From: Macrostomum hystrix
Taxonomy: Eukaryota; Platyhelminthes; Macrostomidae
Assembly: GCA_950097015.1 (NCBI GenBank)
Contig: CATNEN010000002.1
Coordinates: forward strand, 4,371,001-4,435,000
DNA length: 64,000 nucleotides
Reading direction: 5' to 3'
Shown: one piece after another, positions 46,801-56,392 of the stretch
How the letters are laid out: each line of letters starts with the position of its first letter
Numbering within the stretch: the stretch's first letter is position 1
Program-made: the position numbers and the translations under genes
The notes under the pieces: generated by a model
Database searches by the model: none
Told to the model about the DNA's origin: nothing
Seen by the model: the letters and a program-made list of their open reading frames with translations, nothing else

Positions 46801-49800
46801 CGACAGGCATCCTTTGCGAACACGCGCAGCTTCGGCGTTGAGATGATGTTGGGCATCTCCTTGCAGGCAGTGCGCTGCTGCGACAGCGACTCCTGGCTCA
46901 GCATCTTCTCGCACTGCAGCATCAGGGGAAATTCCACGCTGAGGAACAGGAAGTCAATGACGATGCCGAAGCAGCAGCGGGGACGCGGGTCCTGGGTGCC
47001 GTTGCGGTAGATCAGGTAGCACAGTCGGCCGTGCTTGCATTCCCAGCTGAAGTCGTCCGAGTTGGCGCTGTCCCTGCTGAACTCCTTCACCCGAATCAGC
47101 GGATCCTCTTCATTCAGGAGAATCTCCAAGTCCAGGTTGCGGTGCTCGACGCTCAGCCGGCCCCAGGTGTTAGCTGCCGACGATGTAGATGCGGCTGCGT
47201 AGGCCGAGGTCGCGTTCCAGTGAACGCGGAAGTCGTGCGCGAGTCGCCATACCAGGCGCGGCAGATCGTTCACGTTCAGATTAGGGTCTGGCAGGCTGAC
47301 GCCGTTCAGGAGCTTCTCCAAGTCGTGAAAGCACGTCGGCTTCTGCAGCTGCTCCCAGAGGCGCGGCCGGCAAAGGGACTCTGGGCAGGTGAAAAATCTG
47401 TGGATGAAAGGTTTGCGAATTGCTAAAGTCTCGACTGAGCCAACATATCTATTCGTATCATTTTTCTACTCGAGCGGAGTTTAAGTGCAACCCTAGGGCT
47501 CGACTCACTCCAGTGTGTGGTGGTAATGCTGCTGCAGGATCTCCCAGCAGGCCAATGGATCGTCCCAGCAATGGGCGGGCCGCACGGAAGTCGAGTTTCC
47601 CAGAGCGCCCAGACTCTCCTTCGCCATCAGAGCGTCGAACGCCCGGGCTAAATTTCGCGACGAATTGATGGCGTACTTCGACAGCACCGGAAAATTCACG
47701 TGCTCCAGTCTGAACAGGATCATCTGCAGCTGCTCGGAGAAGTACCACGACTGGTCCTTCTCGTTGTCATCCGGCTCCTCTCCTGGGCCAAACACGTGGC
47801 TGCTGAAGCTGCTGGTCAGGTATCGCAACTGTCTCTGGCCATCTGGACTGTCGATCAGCACATTGAAGGCGAACATATCAACGAACCCGAATAGGAAGGC
47901 GCGATTTCTGATGAGACCTCCAGGGAGCGTCTCGCGTTCGAGGTGGCCGCTGATGTTCGCCAGACTGACAGCCCGCTCAACTCGAAACAGGAAGTAGTGC
48001 TGCAACTGCAGGTCGTCATCGGTCCAATACGATCGATGCCTGTCCGAGTTCGGCTTGAACTCGTGGAACTGGCGCTCCAGCAGGTGACGCACTAGGAACT
48101 CCCTGACGAACAGGTAGCAGTCGGATAGGACAAGCGCCACTCGCTGAAAGATTTGCCTGTTCTCCTGCAGGTAGATTAGCAGGCTCTTGACGTAGTAGCA
48201 CTGTGGCTCGTCGATTTTTACGTAGCGAAACTCCCGACTCTGCGGATGTGGCAGGGTTGTCGGATTAATTGTAATATGCTTGGCTTTTTAACCACTTCTC
48301 TACGAAAGTACGAGTATCGTGTATCAAAGCTCGGTGATATCTTATCTTGCTTTACAAGAAGTGTTTGAAAGGCCAAATCTAGGCGCTAGCGCTGAGTTTC
48401 GCTAACGAGTTTGCCGAGACAGTCATTAATCAACTGTCGTGCCTATGACACGCGGCTAAAATATATTTTCGGCCGATCGATCTGTCAGGCGCTACAAACT
48501 TTCGCCATTTGCACAAATAGGCCGTGTGCAGGGGGACCAACGGTATCCCTGCTTTTAAAATTAGAAGTCGAGCGGTTGTGATAGATCCTCGTGAACTGTT
48601 TAGAACTTGTTTTATCGGTTTTGGAACGGTTTCGAAAACTGCCAGTGTCGCAATGGGTCAGCGTCACAATGGGTCAGCGTCACAATGGGTCAGGGTCTCA
48701 ATGGGTCAGGGTCTCAATGGGTCAGTGTGCAATAATGCATATTAATTACAGCTAGCCCAGTGGGGCCAGGCGTGTATACCGCAGCTATTGCTCGGGCTAA
48801 CTGGCAAACTGACAGTTTTTTAATACCTGAGGGAAACGAAGCGATGAGAAATGCAAAATGTCTTGCTTCAGAGTAGAGATACGAACCCCGGACCTCTCAG
48901 TTAAAAGCTCCACTCCACGAGTCACTTGAAGTCACATAGGCTAAATTTTCATTATCTTGCGATATAGTTTGATAAAATTCTGTTTGTCAGCATTAACACA
49001 GGCCATGATGCCGGGCACAGGCTTACAAGGAGTTCAACATCCGATACTTTGATGACCGGCACAAAGTAAAAGCAAAAAAAATGAAAAGATGATCGAAGCA
49101 TTGCAGGCCCAGCTTGCCATGTCTCTCATTTCCAGTCTGGGGGCCTAAAAGCATGAAGCATCAAAACTGATAAGAAGTAGATGTTATGTGCCATCTACTC
49201 AGGTGCGATCTGAGAGCCTATGCGGGTCTATCCCGATTCCTACCCGATCTTAGACTCGGGCGATCCTTCTAACATAAATGCGGCTCGATCTAGATGTTGC
49301 TTATTCGTCAGTTCCGTTGAGATTTGACAATCATTTCTTCGCTGAATTTCAACCAATCGCCTTGAAAATCCTAAAAAGGCAAAAATTTTACCATAGGACG
49401 GCTTTGAAAGTTAGTTCATCGTTAAGGGCGGAAAATGTTGATCCATATGATGGAATTTCACGAAATATCGGTCATTCGGTTTGGGAGGTTTGGTGAAATA
49501 GGCAGCGGGTATTTAAAATACCCTCCGTGGTCCTCTGTCACTTCACTGATACCCAACAAAACACACGTGCACCTGGTGAAGGCAAATGAAAGCCATCTAT
49601 AAAATTAGTCGCAGACACTTTTTTATTGAGGCTCAAACTTCTCAGGCGATCCACCTAAGTTAAAAATCCCGCTTTTTAGTTACCACTCCGACCTGATCCC
49701 CAAACGTACGCTTTCTCTCCTTTCACTTTAATTTTTGCCTCGCCATTTCACAACGCTATCTATCTAGGAGTGGACACAAGCAGATTTTTCAGACGCTAAA

Positions 49801-52800
49801 ATCATCTCAATTTCGACTCGGTCCATGCCAGCGAGTAAATATTGAATTAATCTCTTGCCTGTGAGGGGTGGTTGAGTCTGGCGCTATCTCCCGCGTTCCT
49901 GTTTGGGTGCTTGCACCCCAGAACCTGACGCCACAGCCAGGTGAACAGCTTCTCGTCCGCCTCGCAGAGATTTATTTTATTTTTCTAAATTTTGATTTGA
50001 TGAAATTTATTTTCCGATTGGTGGAAAAAGTCGGACTGGTAAAATTTTTACGCGAGCGCAAGATGTACTTTCCAAGTGTGACAGTGTGATTTTTTCCCTG
50101 AAACTTCTTCCATCCTAGTCGGTGTTGGGCCGAAGTCATTGATGTTTAAATTGGCAGTATCAACCCTTTTAAATATATATTCAAAAATTTTAAATGCCTA
50201 ATAAAGACCAAAACATGGCAAACTCTAGTAATATTGTCGTCGAAAACATAGTCCATACTTAGACACCCTTAACGAAAGCGGCAGCAGCAACATCAAAGCT
50301 AATAAACTGGATGGGACCTCCACACAGACTCTAAGCCTGTGTAACCTGTATTATGTGTCTTTGAGGGTGATATTCGAACTCACAACCTCATATAGAATTT
50401 TTGGGCTAAATAAGCACACCCGACCAGACATTGCAACTGTCAACAGGTACAGATAGAAAAATAGGACATTGCCAAAATTTTTGTTGCATACTTATAATCT
50501 ACATCATAAGCTATTGATAAATATTTAGGCCTGTCTCCAGGTCACTCAAAATGCTTGCCAGTGTGAGTACTATTTTGAGCCGGATGTGTCAGAAGTATGC
50601 CAGAAATTTTTTATTGTTACAGTAAAGTCATAAATATCACCCTAGCCTCTCTCTACCACTCTCGCGTCAGTTCTTTGGCAAGCAATGACCAACATTGTGC
50701 GGAGTGTTATAAAACATTGCCTAGAAAGTATGAACGTTGCATTTTCTCCATGCTAAAGTTTGACGTTGCTTGGCTTGTATGCGAGCAAGTTTTCCACTTT
50801 GTAGGGCTCACAGTTAGTTGGAAGGTATAAGTGGGGAGGTCTTAGCCGTTACTAATGGCAACGAAAAAATAAGACTATAGCATTAGAATCATAATATATG
50901 TACGAGCTATTCAAAGAATTTTATTGTAAATGTCGATTGATAAGACTATTATTTAGAAGGCCAGTTGACTGAGTATGACTCGCATTGAAGCTGTCAAATG
51001 TCTGAAATAGTTTTAGACCAATAATATTGAACGTAGAAGTCATGAGTACACATGTTCTAACAAAAGTGCTTCGGAACTCGTGCATATACAAAGTTTGCAC
51101 TACTAGGTCTGACACAGGTCTGACACGATTGACACAGATGAACACAGCTATTCAGTGCCTGCATTGTTTGACGGACTTAACTCGGAAACAGGTGGCAGTG
51201 TTGGACAGTGGATTCCGTTTCTGGCTCACATAGAGGACTCAAACTGCTTCTTTGAGCCAATGCGCTCAAAACCCCACTGGCCTGAATCGGTATGCACTAG
51301 AGCTCTCGGCTAGGGAATACGTTGAATAAAATTCAGCCTTTTCAGATGCATCTTAATATTGAAGTACCAGAGTAATGTGCATTACAACTGCTAGTAATTC
51401 AAATGCTCAATCTATGTGACAAACAATGTCGCAAAACTAAAAGGTGTGTCAAGTATTTCAGGGCGAGCAGAATAATTAAAAAAGGACACATTTTTTTCTT
51501 ACGATTGTAGAGTCTTCACAAGAGTCAACGACGAATACAATAATCTTCACGAGATTCAAAGACGGAGATAGAATAATCCTCATGAGAATCAAAGACGGAG
51601 ATAGAATCCTCATGAGAGTCAAAGACGGAGATAGAATAATCCTCATGAGAATCAAAGACGGAGATAGAATAATCCTCATGAGAATCAAAGACGGAGATAG
51701 AATAATCCTCACGAGAATCAAAGACGGGATGGAATAATCCTCACGAGATTCAAAGACGGAGATAGAATAATCCCCATGAGAGTCAAAGACGGAGATAGAA
51801 TAATCCCCATGAGAATCAAAGACGGAGACAGAATAATCCCCATGAGAATCAAAGACGGAGATAGAATAATCCCCATGAGAGTCAAAGACGGAGATAGAAT
51901 AATCCCCATGAGAATCAAAGACGGAGACAGAATAATCCCCATGAGAATCAAAGACGGAGATAGAATAATCCTCATGAGAATCAAAGACGGAGATAGAATA
52001 ATCCCCATGAGAATCAAAGACGGAGATAGAATAATCCTCATGAGATTCAAAGACGGAGATAGAATAATCCCCATGAGATTCAAAGACGGAGAAAGAATAA
52101 TCCTCATGAGAATCAAAGACGGAGAAAGAATAATCCTCATGAGAATCAAAGACGGAGATAGAATAATCCCCATGAGAATCAAAGACTGAGATAGAATAAT
52201 CCTCATGAGAATCAAAGACGGAGAAAGAATAATCCTCATGAGAATCAAAGACGGAGATAGAATAATCCCCATGAGAATCAAAGACTGAGATAGAATAATC
52301 CTCATGAGAATCAAAGACGGAGAAAGAATAATCCTCATGAGAATCAAAGACGGAGATAGAATAATCCTCACGAGAATCAAAGACGGGATAGAATAATTCT
52401 CATGAGATTCAAAGACGGAGATAGAATAATCCTCACGAGAATCAAAGACGGTGATAGAATAATCCTCATGAGAATCAAAGACGGAGATAGAATAATCCTC
52501 ATGAGAATCAAAGACGGAGACAGAACAATCCTCACGAGATTCAAAGACGGAGATAGAATAATCCTCACGATAATCAAAGACGGAGATAGAATAATCCTCA
52601 TGAGAATCAAAGACGGAGATAGAATAATCCCCATGAGAATCAAAGACGGGATAGAATAATCCTCACGATAATCAAAGACGGAGATAGAATAATCCTCATG
52701 AGATTCAAAGACGGAGATAGAATAATCCTCACAAGAGTCAAAGACGGAGATAGAATAATCCTCACGAGAATCAAAGACGGAGATAGAATCCTCATGGGAG

Positions 52801-54920
52801 TCAAAGACGGAGATAGAATAATCCTCACGATAATCAAAGACGGAGATAGAATAATCCTCATGAGAATCAAAGATGGAGATAGAATAATCCTCATGAGAAT
52901 CAAAGACGGAGATAGAATAATCCTCACGAGAGTCAAAAACGGAGATAGAATAATCCTCAAGAGAATCAAAGACGGAGATAGATTAATCCCCATGAGATTC
53001 AAAGACGGAGATAGAATAATCCTCACGAGATTCAAAGACGGAGATAGAATAATCCCCATGAGAGTCAAAGACGGAGATAGAATAATCCCCGTGAGAGTCA
53101 AAGACGGAGATAGAATAATCCCCGTGAGATTCAAAGACGGAGTTAGAACAATCCTCATGAGAATCAAAGACGGAGATAGAATAATCCTCATGAGAATCAA
53201 AGACGGAGATAGAATAATCCTCACGAGATTCAAAGACGGAGATAGAATAATCCCCATGAGAGTCAAAGACGGAGATAGAATAATCCCCGTGAGAGTCAAA
53301 GACGGAGATAGAATAATCCCCGTGAGATTCAAAGACGGAGTTAGAACAATCCTCATGAGAATCAAAGACGGAGATAGAATAATCCTCACGAGAATCAAAG
53401 ACGGGATAGAATAATCCTCACGATAATCAAAGACGGAGATAGAATAATCCTCATGAGAATCAAAGACGGAGATAGAATAATCCCCATGAGAATCAAAGAC
53501 GGGATAGAATAATCCTCACGATAATCAAAGACGGAGATAGAATAATCCTCATGAGAATCAAAGACGGAGATAGAATAATCCTCATGAGAATCAAAGACGG
53601 AGACAGAATAATCCTCATGAGAATCAAAGACGAATATAGAATAATCCTCATGAGAATCAAAGACGGAGATAGAATAATCCTCATGAGAATCAAAGATGGA
53701 GATAGAATAATCCTCATGAGAATCAAAGACGGAGATAGAATAATCCTCACGAGAGTCAAAGACGGAGATAGAATAATCCTCACGAGAATCAAAGACGGAG
53801 ATAGAATAATCCTCATGAGAGTCAAAGACGGAGATAGAATAATCCTCATGAGATTCAAAGACGGAGAAAGAATAATCCTCACGATAATCAAAGACGGTGA
53901 TAGAATAATCCTCACGAGAATCAAAGACGGAGACAGAATAATCCTCACGAGAATCAAAGACGGAGATAGAATAATCGTCACGAGAATCAAAGACGGAGAT
54001 AGAATAATCCTCACGAGAATCAAAGACGGAGATAGAATAATCCCCATGAGAATCAAAGACGGAGATAGAATATTCCTCATGAGAGTCAAAGACGGAGATA
54101 GAATAATCCTCATGAGATTCAAAGACGGAGAAAGAATAATCCTCATGAGATTCAAAGACGGAGAAAGAATAATCCTCACGAGAATCAAAGACGAATATAA
54201 TAGAATCTTCACGAGATTCAAAGACGATTATAGAAAAATCCCACATGAGAATCAAAGAAGAAGACGAAAACATCCTCACGAGAATCAAAGACGGAGACAG
54301 AATAATCATCATACGAACCAATGACGTGTGGAGAACTGCGTTAGATTTCCATGGGCTATCGAAGATGAGAACAGTGCTCAGGAGAACGCCAAGCTCACCA
54401 GTTCAGCCCCATATGGCAGACTTGGCTGCATTCCGTAGCCAATGCACACAAGTCTCAGCTGGTTGCACACCAGCACCAGCTCAGGCGACAGCGTTGGCGA
54501 GTAGATCACCGCGACTCTCCGGCTGTCATTGGTCTCTGACTCGCGAATCAGGTTCACAAGCGCCAACAGATCTCGAGTGTCGGTGCCCAATTTCTCAACC
54601 ACCTCCAGGTAGTTTTCCTGGTACCGCAGATCGCCTTTCAGTTTGTGCAGGTAAACGTCGAATACGCTTGTGACCTTGAAGTAGCTCTGAGGCATTCTTC
54701 GTGCAGCCACGGGTCGCTTGGGATCCATAATTAGCAAGGCTTTTAATTTGGGCAGCGGCTGGCCTTCCACAGAGGCGAGCTTTGCAGAGAGGCCGGATGT
54801 CGCCGGCAAGAGCAGAAGCAGCAGAGTCAGCAACAGTAGCGGCAACAGCGACGCCGTCGACAGCGATGTATGACTTCCTCCGAGAAGCGGCTGCTGACAG
54901 CGAGGTCCCGACGGGTCCAT
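29399..54920 (-). CDS. NMDA-type glutamate receptor subunit, GluN3-like, 9 exons
   Basis: Joined exons: 54920-54399, 48239-47509, 47397-46677, 45418-44966, 40296-40163, 38737-38467, 30830-30660, 30379-30297, 29948-29399. All are GT-AG and in phase, giving about 1,211 aa; reading through exon 8 to TAG at 30272 gives 1,036 aa. Order: signal peptide, amino-terminal LIVBP-like domain, ligand-binding S1 (NEEDPLIRVKEF, RCCFGIVIDFL), M1, pore loop, M3 with SYTANLAAF (about 784-792), S2 (GTVTGSGTE, GAFLYETELL, VGKPFGRVGY), M4 (TNFAG...EQVFYYL), cytoplasmic coiled-coil tail. SYTANLAAF is the gating motif of NMDA-class channels. The pore has Ser-His (about 754-755, VLFSHTVQ) where GluN1/GluN2 carry Asn. 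That feature, PKCW after the pore, the EQVFYYL end of M4 and the tail point to GluN3. By family knowledge it is a plasma-membrane, glycine- or glutamate-gated cation channel subunit. Confidence 0.88.
30297..30379 (-). CDS. Receptor exon 8: juxtamembrane cytoplasmic segment
   Basis: Starts RVYRHLVLYRKMEAER in phase 0 after exon 7. The donor CTCAG|GTACTT leaves two bases that fit exon 9. If the donor is not used, translation continues to a TAG at 30272-30274 after LLESIL, giving a short-tail form. Confidence 0.7.
30660..30830 (-). CDS. Receptor exon 7: M4 transmembrane segment
   Basis: 57 codons, phase 0. LTPTNFAGPLLLFCCG into VLLGLVTMCCEQVFYYLAF is the fourth membrane segment of NMDA-class subunits, followed by basic RR. 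Acceptor GCGCAG, donor CAG|GTGAGA. Confidence 0.9.
30940..32020. repeat. GGACAGGATA-type minisatellite
   Basis: About 1.1 kb of 10-21 bp units built from AGGACAGGAT, AGGACAGGAC and AGAGGACAGG, in receptor intron 6. Minus-strand frames read SCPILSS-like repeats and are not genes. Confidence 0.95.
32021..32648. other. Receptor intron 6, unique part
   Basis: No gene or element recognised between two arrays. Confidence 0.5.
32649..38130. repeat. 21 bp satellite, 5.5 kb, with higher-order structure
   Basis: About 260 copies of a 21 bp unit containing AATCTATGCAACCTGTTAGA. Variants (TGTGTAACC, GCTACATG, CTATTAGAC, GTTACACA) are arranged in long blocks that recur: markers at 33059 and 34407, and at 34121 and 35469, are each 1,348 bp apart. 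Further copies lie near 36027 and 37528. It is open on both strands (LSNRLHR, LDNLCN and QPVRQSM heptads) purely because 21 is divisible by three. Confidence 0.97.
38138..38242 (-). mobile_element. SINE family 1 fragment (copy E)
   Basis: Contains CACAGGTGTGTACATCTGCC, CACTGTGCCTTGGAGGTTGG and CCCTCAATGGCGTAAATTGC, the central family-1 block in reverse. It abuts the right end of the 21 bp satellite. Confidence 0.8.
38467..38737 (-). CDS. Receptor exon 6: ligand-binding S2, C-terminal part
   Basis: Enters with C completing a Ser codon, then RGEIGAFLYETELLQYL, VVGKPFGRVGYIAAI, LTNLLSTNDFT and WSKIVPG. These match the S2 lobe up to the linker before M4. Glu is present in FLYET where NMDA subunits usually have Asp. 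Donor GGGG|GTGAGT. Confidence 0.9.
38964..39302 (+). mobile_element. SINE family 2, copy a (full length)
   Basis: tRNA-like head GTAGCCTAGTGGTTAGGGCG (A box) and GGGTTCGATTCCCGACTCCA (B box). Then CAAGACACTTAACTCTGC, GCTTCAGTTCACCCAGCTG, ATGGGTACCAGCATCAGCTG, CAGTCCGTGGACTGAACAGC and a TTATTATTATTATT tail. The central block resembles conserved metazoan SINE core domains (family name not asserted). Receptor intron 5. Confidence 0.93.
39303..40162. other. Receptor intron 5, unique part
   Basis: AT-rich with a few near-repeats of TTGGGATAATTT near 39500-39570. No gene recognised. Confidence 0.5.
40163..40296 (-). CDS. Receptor exon 5: start of S2
   Basis: Begins IQRGEILLGTVTGSGTEVEL after TTTTTCTCTCAG, and continues LFKFMKFFTTADEAMVAL. 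Leaves two bases (AG). GTVTGSGTE is the ligand-contacting loop of S2. Confidence 0.9.
40322..40902. repeat. GCT-rich compound minisatellite (36-39 bp unit)
   Basis: About 15 copies of TTTATCTACCAGTGCTACTG followed by a (CTG)n run, in receptor intron 4. The same array resumes at 43702 after the LINE insertion. The open frame through it is an artefact. Confidence 0.93.
40903..43701 (-). mobile_element. 5'-truncated non-LTR retrotransposon (LINE-A)
   Basis: Inserted into the GCT array, same orientation as the receptor gene. The 5' end (43701) is truncated inside the RT-preceding region and meets CTG repeats directly. The 3' end has only about ten bases after the stop, then (CAA)n running into (CAG)n. 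No inverted or long terminal repeats. Confidence 0.9.
40931..43654 (-). CDS. LINE-A ORF2 fragment: reverse transcriptase and RNase H
   Basis: 907 codons without a stop from the first start-like codon; the frame is open to the truncation point at about 43700. RT motifs in order: [88 protein letters not shown]. RNase H follows with YTDGSAAEG, EELQAMSC, IATDSRAL and PGNELADALAG, then a C-terminal CQRC...H...C knuckle (CQRCGEAPETVEHWLAECPA). The APE endonuclease is absent through truncation. RT plus RNase H places it among I/R1/LOA-type LINEs. The lack of stops suggests a recent insertion, but it cannot retrotranspose alone. Confidence 0.93.
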   Translation of the reverse strand: MIEAKDSLWRDFLADMEFSPDPGKSWRLIRSLSGTPDCNSPNEALVHNGRNLTTPSSKANAFAGFYASVSRLAFTAEERAINRQVKVLLRSPAVDDTSCSAFSMDELKAAIRRMRTNGAPGPDDIPPSFLKALGPRALSALLNIFNLSFRLGQTPQCWRTATIIPLLKSGKPASAISSFRPISLTSCVGKLLERMVHARLYHLAETRGWLSPTQAGFRQLHSCEDLVLRVTQLISDGFQARPALRAVMALLDYSRAYDRVWRERLLLSMHHKGIPGHFLRWTGGFLLNRQARVDILGSQSRSFRLRQGLPQGSVLAPLLFLLYINEVVEVIPRGVSNSMYADDVALLAQHHDKSTAAQQLQVAVTAVAAWSSSRKMLLNVEKSEVAFFSTATQEAEWQPAVSIDNRQLPFNATPRFLGVFLDRVLSFSKHVTEVTRRVAARNRMLMCLAARDWGWCKESLRRCYLAMQQSVLNFAAPAWQPWLSDTVFDRLERAQNSALRIVTGQLRSSPLEALHAEAGLPTYRTTSNRLVATSLERALRLPDSHPARLAASGVTPHRLVRSSWRRAANLLAASLPPALASRAPFTRTDLPPWELSRAGWRVCCDLPGGLTKEESQPALRRAAVEAIRSHQGIVTIYTDGSAAEGTRNGAHAFAVTTGDPELPVAQFQASGRGHELTSSFQEELQAMSCALRWLADHGPEGQVTIATDSRALLTALDSLNSSVLPLCRLLNERRGPTTLQWVPGHCGLPGNELADALAGAAAAAEPGPAPLPATFACARALISRSILDPPRQHARTALAYAGHSEERDRREISCRRDAVLLARLRAGHCSALRAYSQVVNPAADPTCQRCGEAPETVEHWLAECPALYAVRTAVFGTPVPQLEVLATSPAAVVTLARRTGLSPPPSA
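43702..43870. repeat. GCT-rich minisatellite, right part
   Basis: Continuation of the 40.3-40.9 kb array: GCTACTTTATCTACCAGTGC then degenerate CTG/CTT-rich sequence. Confidence 0.85.
43871..44603. other. Receptor intron 4, unique part
   Basis: No gene or element recognised. Confidence 0.5.
44604..44897 (+). mobile_element. SINE family 2, copy b
   Basis: GTAGCATTGTGGTTAGAGCG head, CAAGACACTTAACTCTGC, GCTTCAGTTCACCCAGCTG, CAGTCCATGGACTGAACAGC and a TTATTATTATT tail, ending about 70 bp before receptor exon 4. It lacks part of the block after the B box seen in copy a. Confidence 0.92.
44966..45418 (-). CDS. Receptor exon 4: M1, pore loop and M3
   Basis: 151 codons, phase 0 both sides. PYLETSVSIVV ends S1, and LGFLYPFDATTWLCIFSTVQ begins M1. 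The pore loop is SALTLTWSVLFSHTVQTKSP, and FLLNVYAIFCLVFIASYTAN followed by LAAFMV is M3. The acceptor is CGAAACAG and the donor GCGCGG|GTGCGT. Ser-His replaces the Asn of the Mg2+/Ca2+ site of GluN1/GluN2. Confidence 0.95.
45456..45833 (-). mobile_element. SINE family 1, copy F, with target-site duplication
   Basis: Full-length copy in receptor intron 3. The AATAATAAT tail lies at the left and the tRNA-like head at the right. Flanking repeats are caggac(t/c)gtt at 45456-45465 and 45824-45833, with one mismatch. Confidence 0.9.
45834..46676. other. Receptor intron 3, unique part
   Basis: AT-rich, no gene or element recognised. Confidence 0.5.
46677..47397 (-). CDS. Receptor exon 3: end of amino-terminal domain and ligand-binding S1
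   Basis: Begins one base into a codon after CATCCACAG (FFTCPESLCRPRLWEQL). It contains NLDLEILLNEEDPLIRVKEF, the paired Cys region (WECKHGRLCY and PRCCFGIVIDFL), and MMEGLRSGRANMAIGSKVIS before M1. NEEDPL is the S1 ligand-contact loop, usually ending in Pro-Phe. Phase 0 exit at AAA|GTGAGT. Confidence 0.9.
47509..48239 (-). CDS. Receptor exon 2: amino-terminal (LIVBP-like) domain
   Basis: Begins SREFRYVKIDEPQCYYVK after CATCCGCAG, in phase with exon 1. The YLQENRQIFQRVALVLSDCY segment is the strand-helix pattern of the second lobe of a periplasmic-binding-protein-like domain. Ends two bases into a codon at CTGGA|GTGAGT. Intron 2 is only 111 bp. Confidence 0.85.
48240..48649. other. Receptor intron 1, left part
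   Basis: No gene recognised; unique sequence. Confidence 0.5.
48650..48732. repeat. Short 16 bp tandem repeat (CAATGGGTCAGCGTCA)
   Basis: Five copies of CAATGGGTCAGNGTCN at a 16 bp period. Confidence 0.92.
48733..51534. other. Receptor intron 1, unique part
   Basis: AT-rich. Several 60-77 codon ORFs (49278, 49868, 50597, 50921 and 51027) show no domain or signal and are not called. Confidence 0.5.
51535..54310. repeat. 33 bp minisatellite in receptor intron 1
   Basis: About 84 copies of a 33 bp unit containing GAATCAAAGACGGAGATAGA and ATAATCCTCATGA. Variants CCCCATGAG and CTCACGAG alternate, and some units lack 3 or 5 bp. A six-unit block of about 198 bp is duplicated (GGAGTTAGAACAATCC near 53138 and 53337). 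Long frames such as MRIKDGDRIIP are repeat artefacts. Confidence 0.96.
54399..54920 (-). CDS. Receptor exon 1: signal peptide and start of amino-terminal domain
   Basis: ATG at 54920. A Leu-rich hydrophobic segment (LLPLLLLTLLLLLLPATSG) serves as signal peptide. Then FKVTSVFDVYLHKLK, VAVIYSPTLSPELVLVCNQL and IGYGMQPSLPYGAEL, typical of the first lobe of iGluR amino-terminal domains. 174 codons, phase 0 exit at CTG|GTGAGC. Confidence 0.85.
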
Positions 54921-56392
54921 TGGAAGACCCTGGAGGGCTTTCTGTGCTTACTCTACTCTCTCTTTCACTTTCTATTTCTCTGCGTTAACTCAGCTCTTTC
55001 TGTCTGCCGGTCCGCGATAATCAATTTGGCGATCAATGATCTGTCCCCCGCTGCCCGTCTCGCTCTGTCTCTAGCTCCCCGCTTCTGCCGGTGGCTCCTT
55101 AAGAAGACGGCGGTGCTGTCTCTTACAGTGTTTAAATACCGTAATAGTGTTTTTCTCTTTCTGTGGGGCAAATCGCCGCCTTCGATCTGGCAATGGGGGA
55201 AGCGAGAGTAAAAAAAATCTGAATTCGAGCGAGAGAGAGAGAGAGAGAGAGAAATCAGGAGGGGTAAAAGAAAGAGGAAAAATAGAGCTAGTGGTCTTTT
55301 AAAATAGGCAATGGCAACAGCAGCAGCAGCCGCTGTCGATGAAGCAGTGGTCTTCGAAAACTCAGCCAACCATGGCCCGTTGACCGCTTCGGCTCCCCTC
55401 CCTGGCCAGACGAACCAATCAGCGAGCTGCAAGTTGACAAATCTGCCCTGCCATGCCACAACTCTCTGTATCTTCTCGCCCATTCCCGCTCTACCCTCAC
55501 TCCTCTATCATTCAGGTTTCGATTTACTTTTACAAGTGGCCACAGGGTGGAGCAGCGGTCCAGACGGTTGAGAGCTCGAGTTGATGAAAACGGCCCCGCG
55601 ATGTGGATGGGAAATCGGAGAATTCTGCCAGACTGGAGGATTCTGACAGACTTCACTGACGCTGTGGTTAAAATGGGAATTAGAGCGATACGATGGTGAA
55701 TCAAACAGACACAATACAATGTTACAATGACTACAATGTTAATATAGTGAAGAAGACAAATGAGAAAAGTGGGGAGATGAGAGTGGATGAGAGAACGGAG
55801 GACACAGGGGGAGGCAGTGGAGGAGACAGCCGAGAAGGCAGTGAAGGAGGCAATGGAGGTGGCTGGAGGGCAGTGGATGAGACAGCGGAGGAGACAGCGG
55901 AGAAGGCAGTGGGGCGGTGGAGGAGGCAGCGAAGGAGGCAGCGGAGGAGGCAGCGGAGGAGAGAGCGGAAAAAATGCTGCACTTTTATTTTAAACTTCGA
56001 GTATAGAATTGAAAGCCAAATGTTGAAACGATCGAACTGTTAGAACTAATATTATTCTTGGAATTGAGAAAACCGTAACAAATATTCTTAGGTTTATTCT
56101 AACATCAGCAGCAAGCTAGCTGCCACAAACTCGCTCAATTTCTTTCTTCTTGTTTCATTTCTCCGTTCTCAGTTTCCGTCTCTGTTGAGCCTACTCTCCC
56201 TCAGGCTCTTCAGCGCCAAAGCTGCTCACGTCTCACAACTGGGAAATCAAACTTGCCATGCACTTACTGCATTTCTTCATCAACAGCCTCCTACTCACTG
56301 CCCCTGAGGACTTGTGACAATTTCGCATTTGAACTACAAAGTCACCCAGTCCGTTCGTAGCAAACTGTAGCAGCAGAAGGAGCAGCAACGGG
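54921..56392. other. 5' flank of the receptor gene with simple repeats
   Basis: Expected promoter and 5' UTR region. Contains a (GA)n run at about 55229-55251 and a degenerate GGAGGCAGYGGAG minisatellite at 55795-55970. No coding sequence recognised; opposing ORFs over 55280-55720 overlap one another. No TATA box assigned. Confidence 0.5.
55795..55970. repeat. Purine-rich GGAGGCAGCGGAG-type repeat
   Basis: 12-21 bp degenerate units of GGAGGCAGYGGAGGAGACAG. Low complexity. Confidence 0.8.

Noticed and set aside
51476-54324. ORFs up to 308 codons (MRIKDGDRIIP, ILSPSL repeats)
   Set aside because: 33 bp minisatellite artefact, open on both strands.
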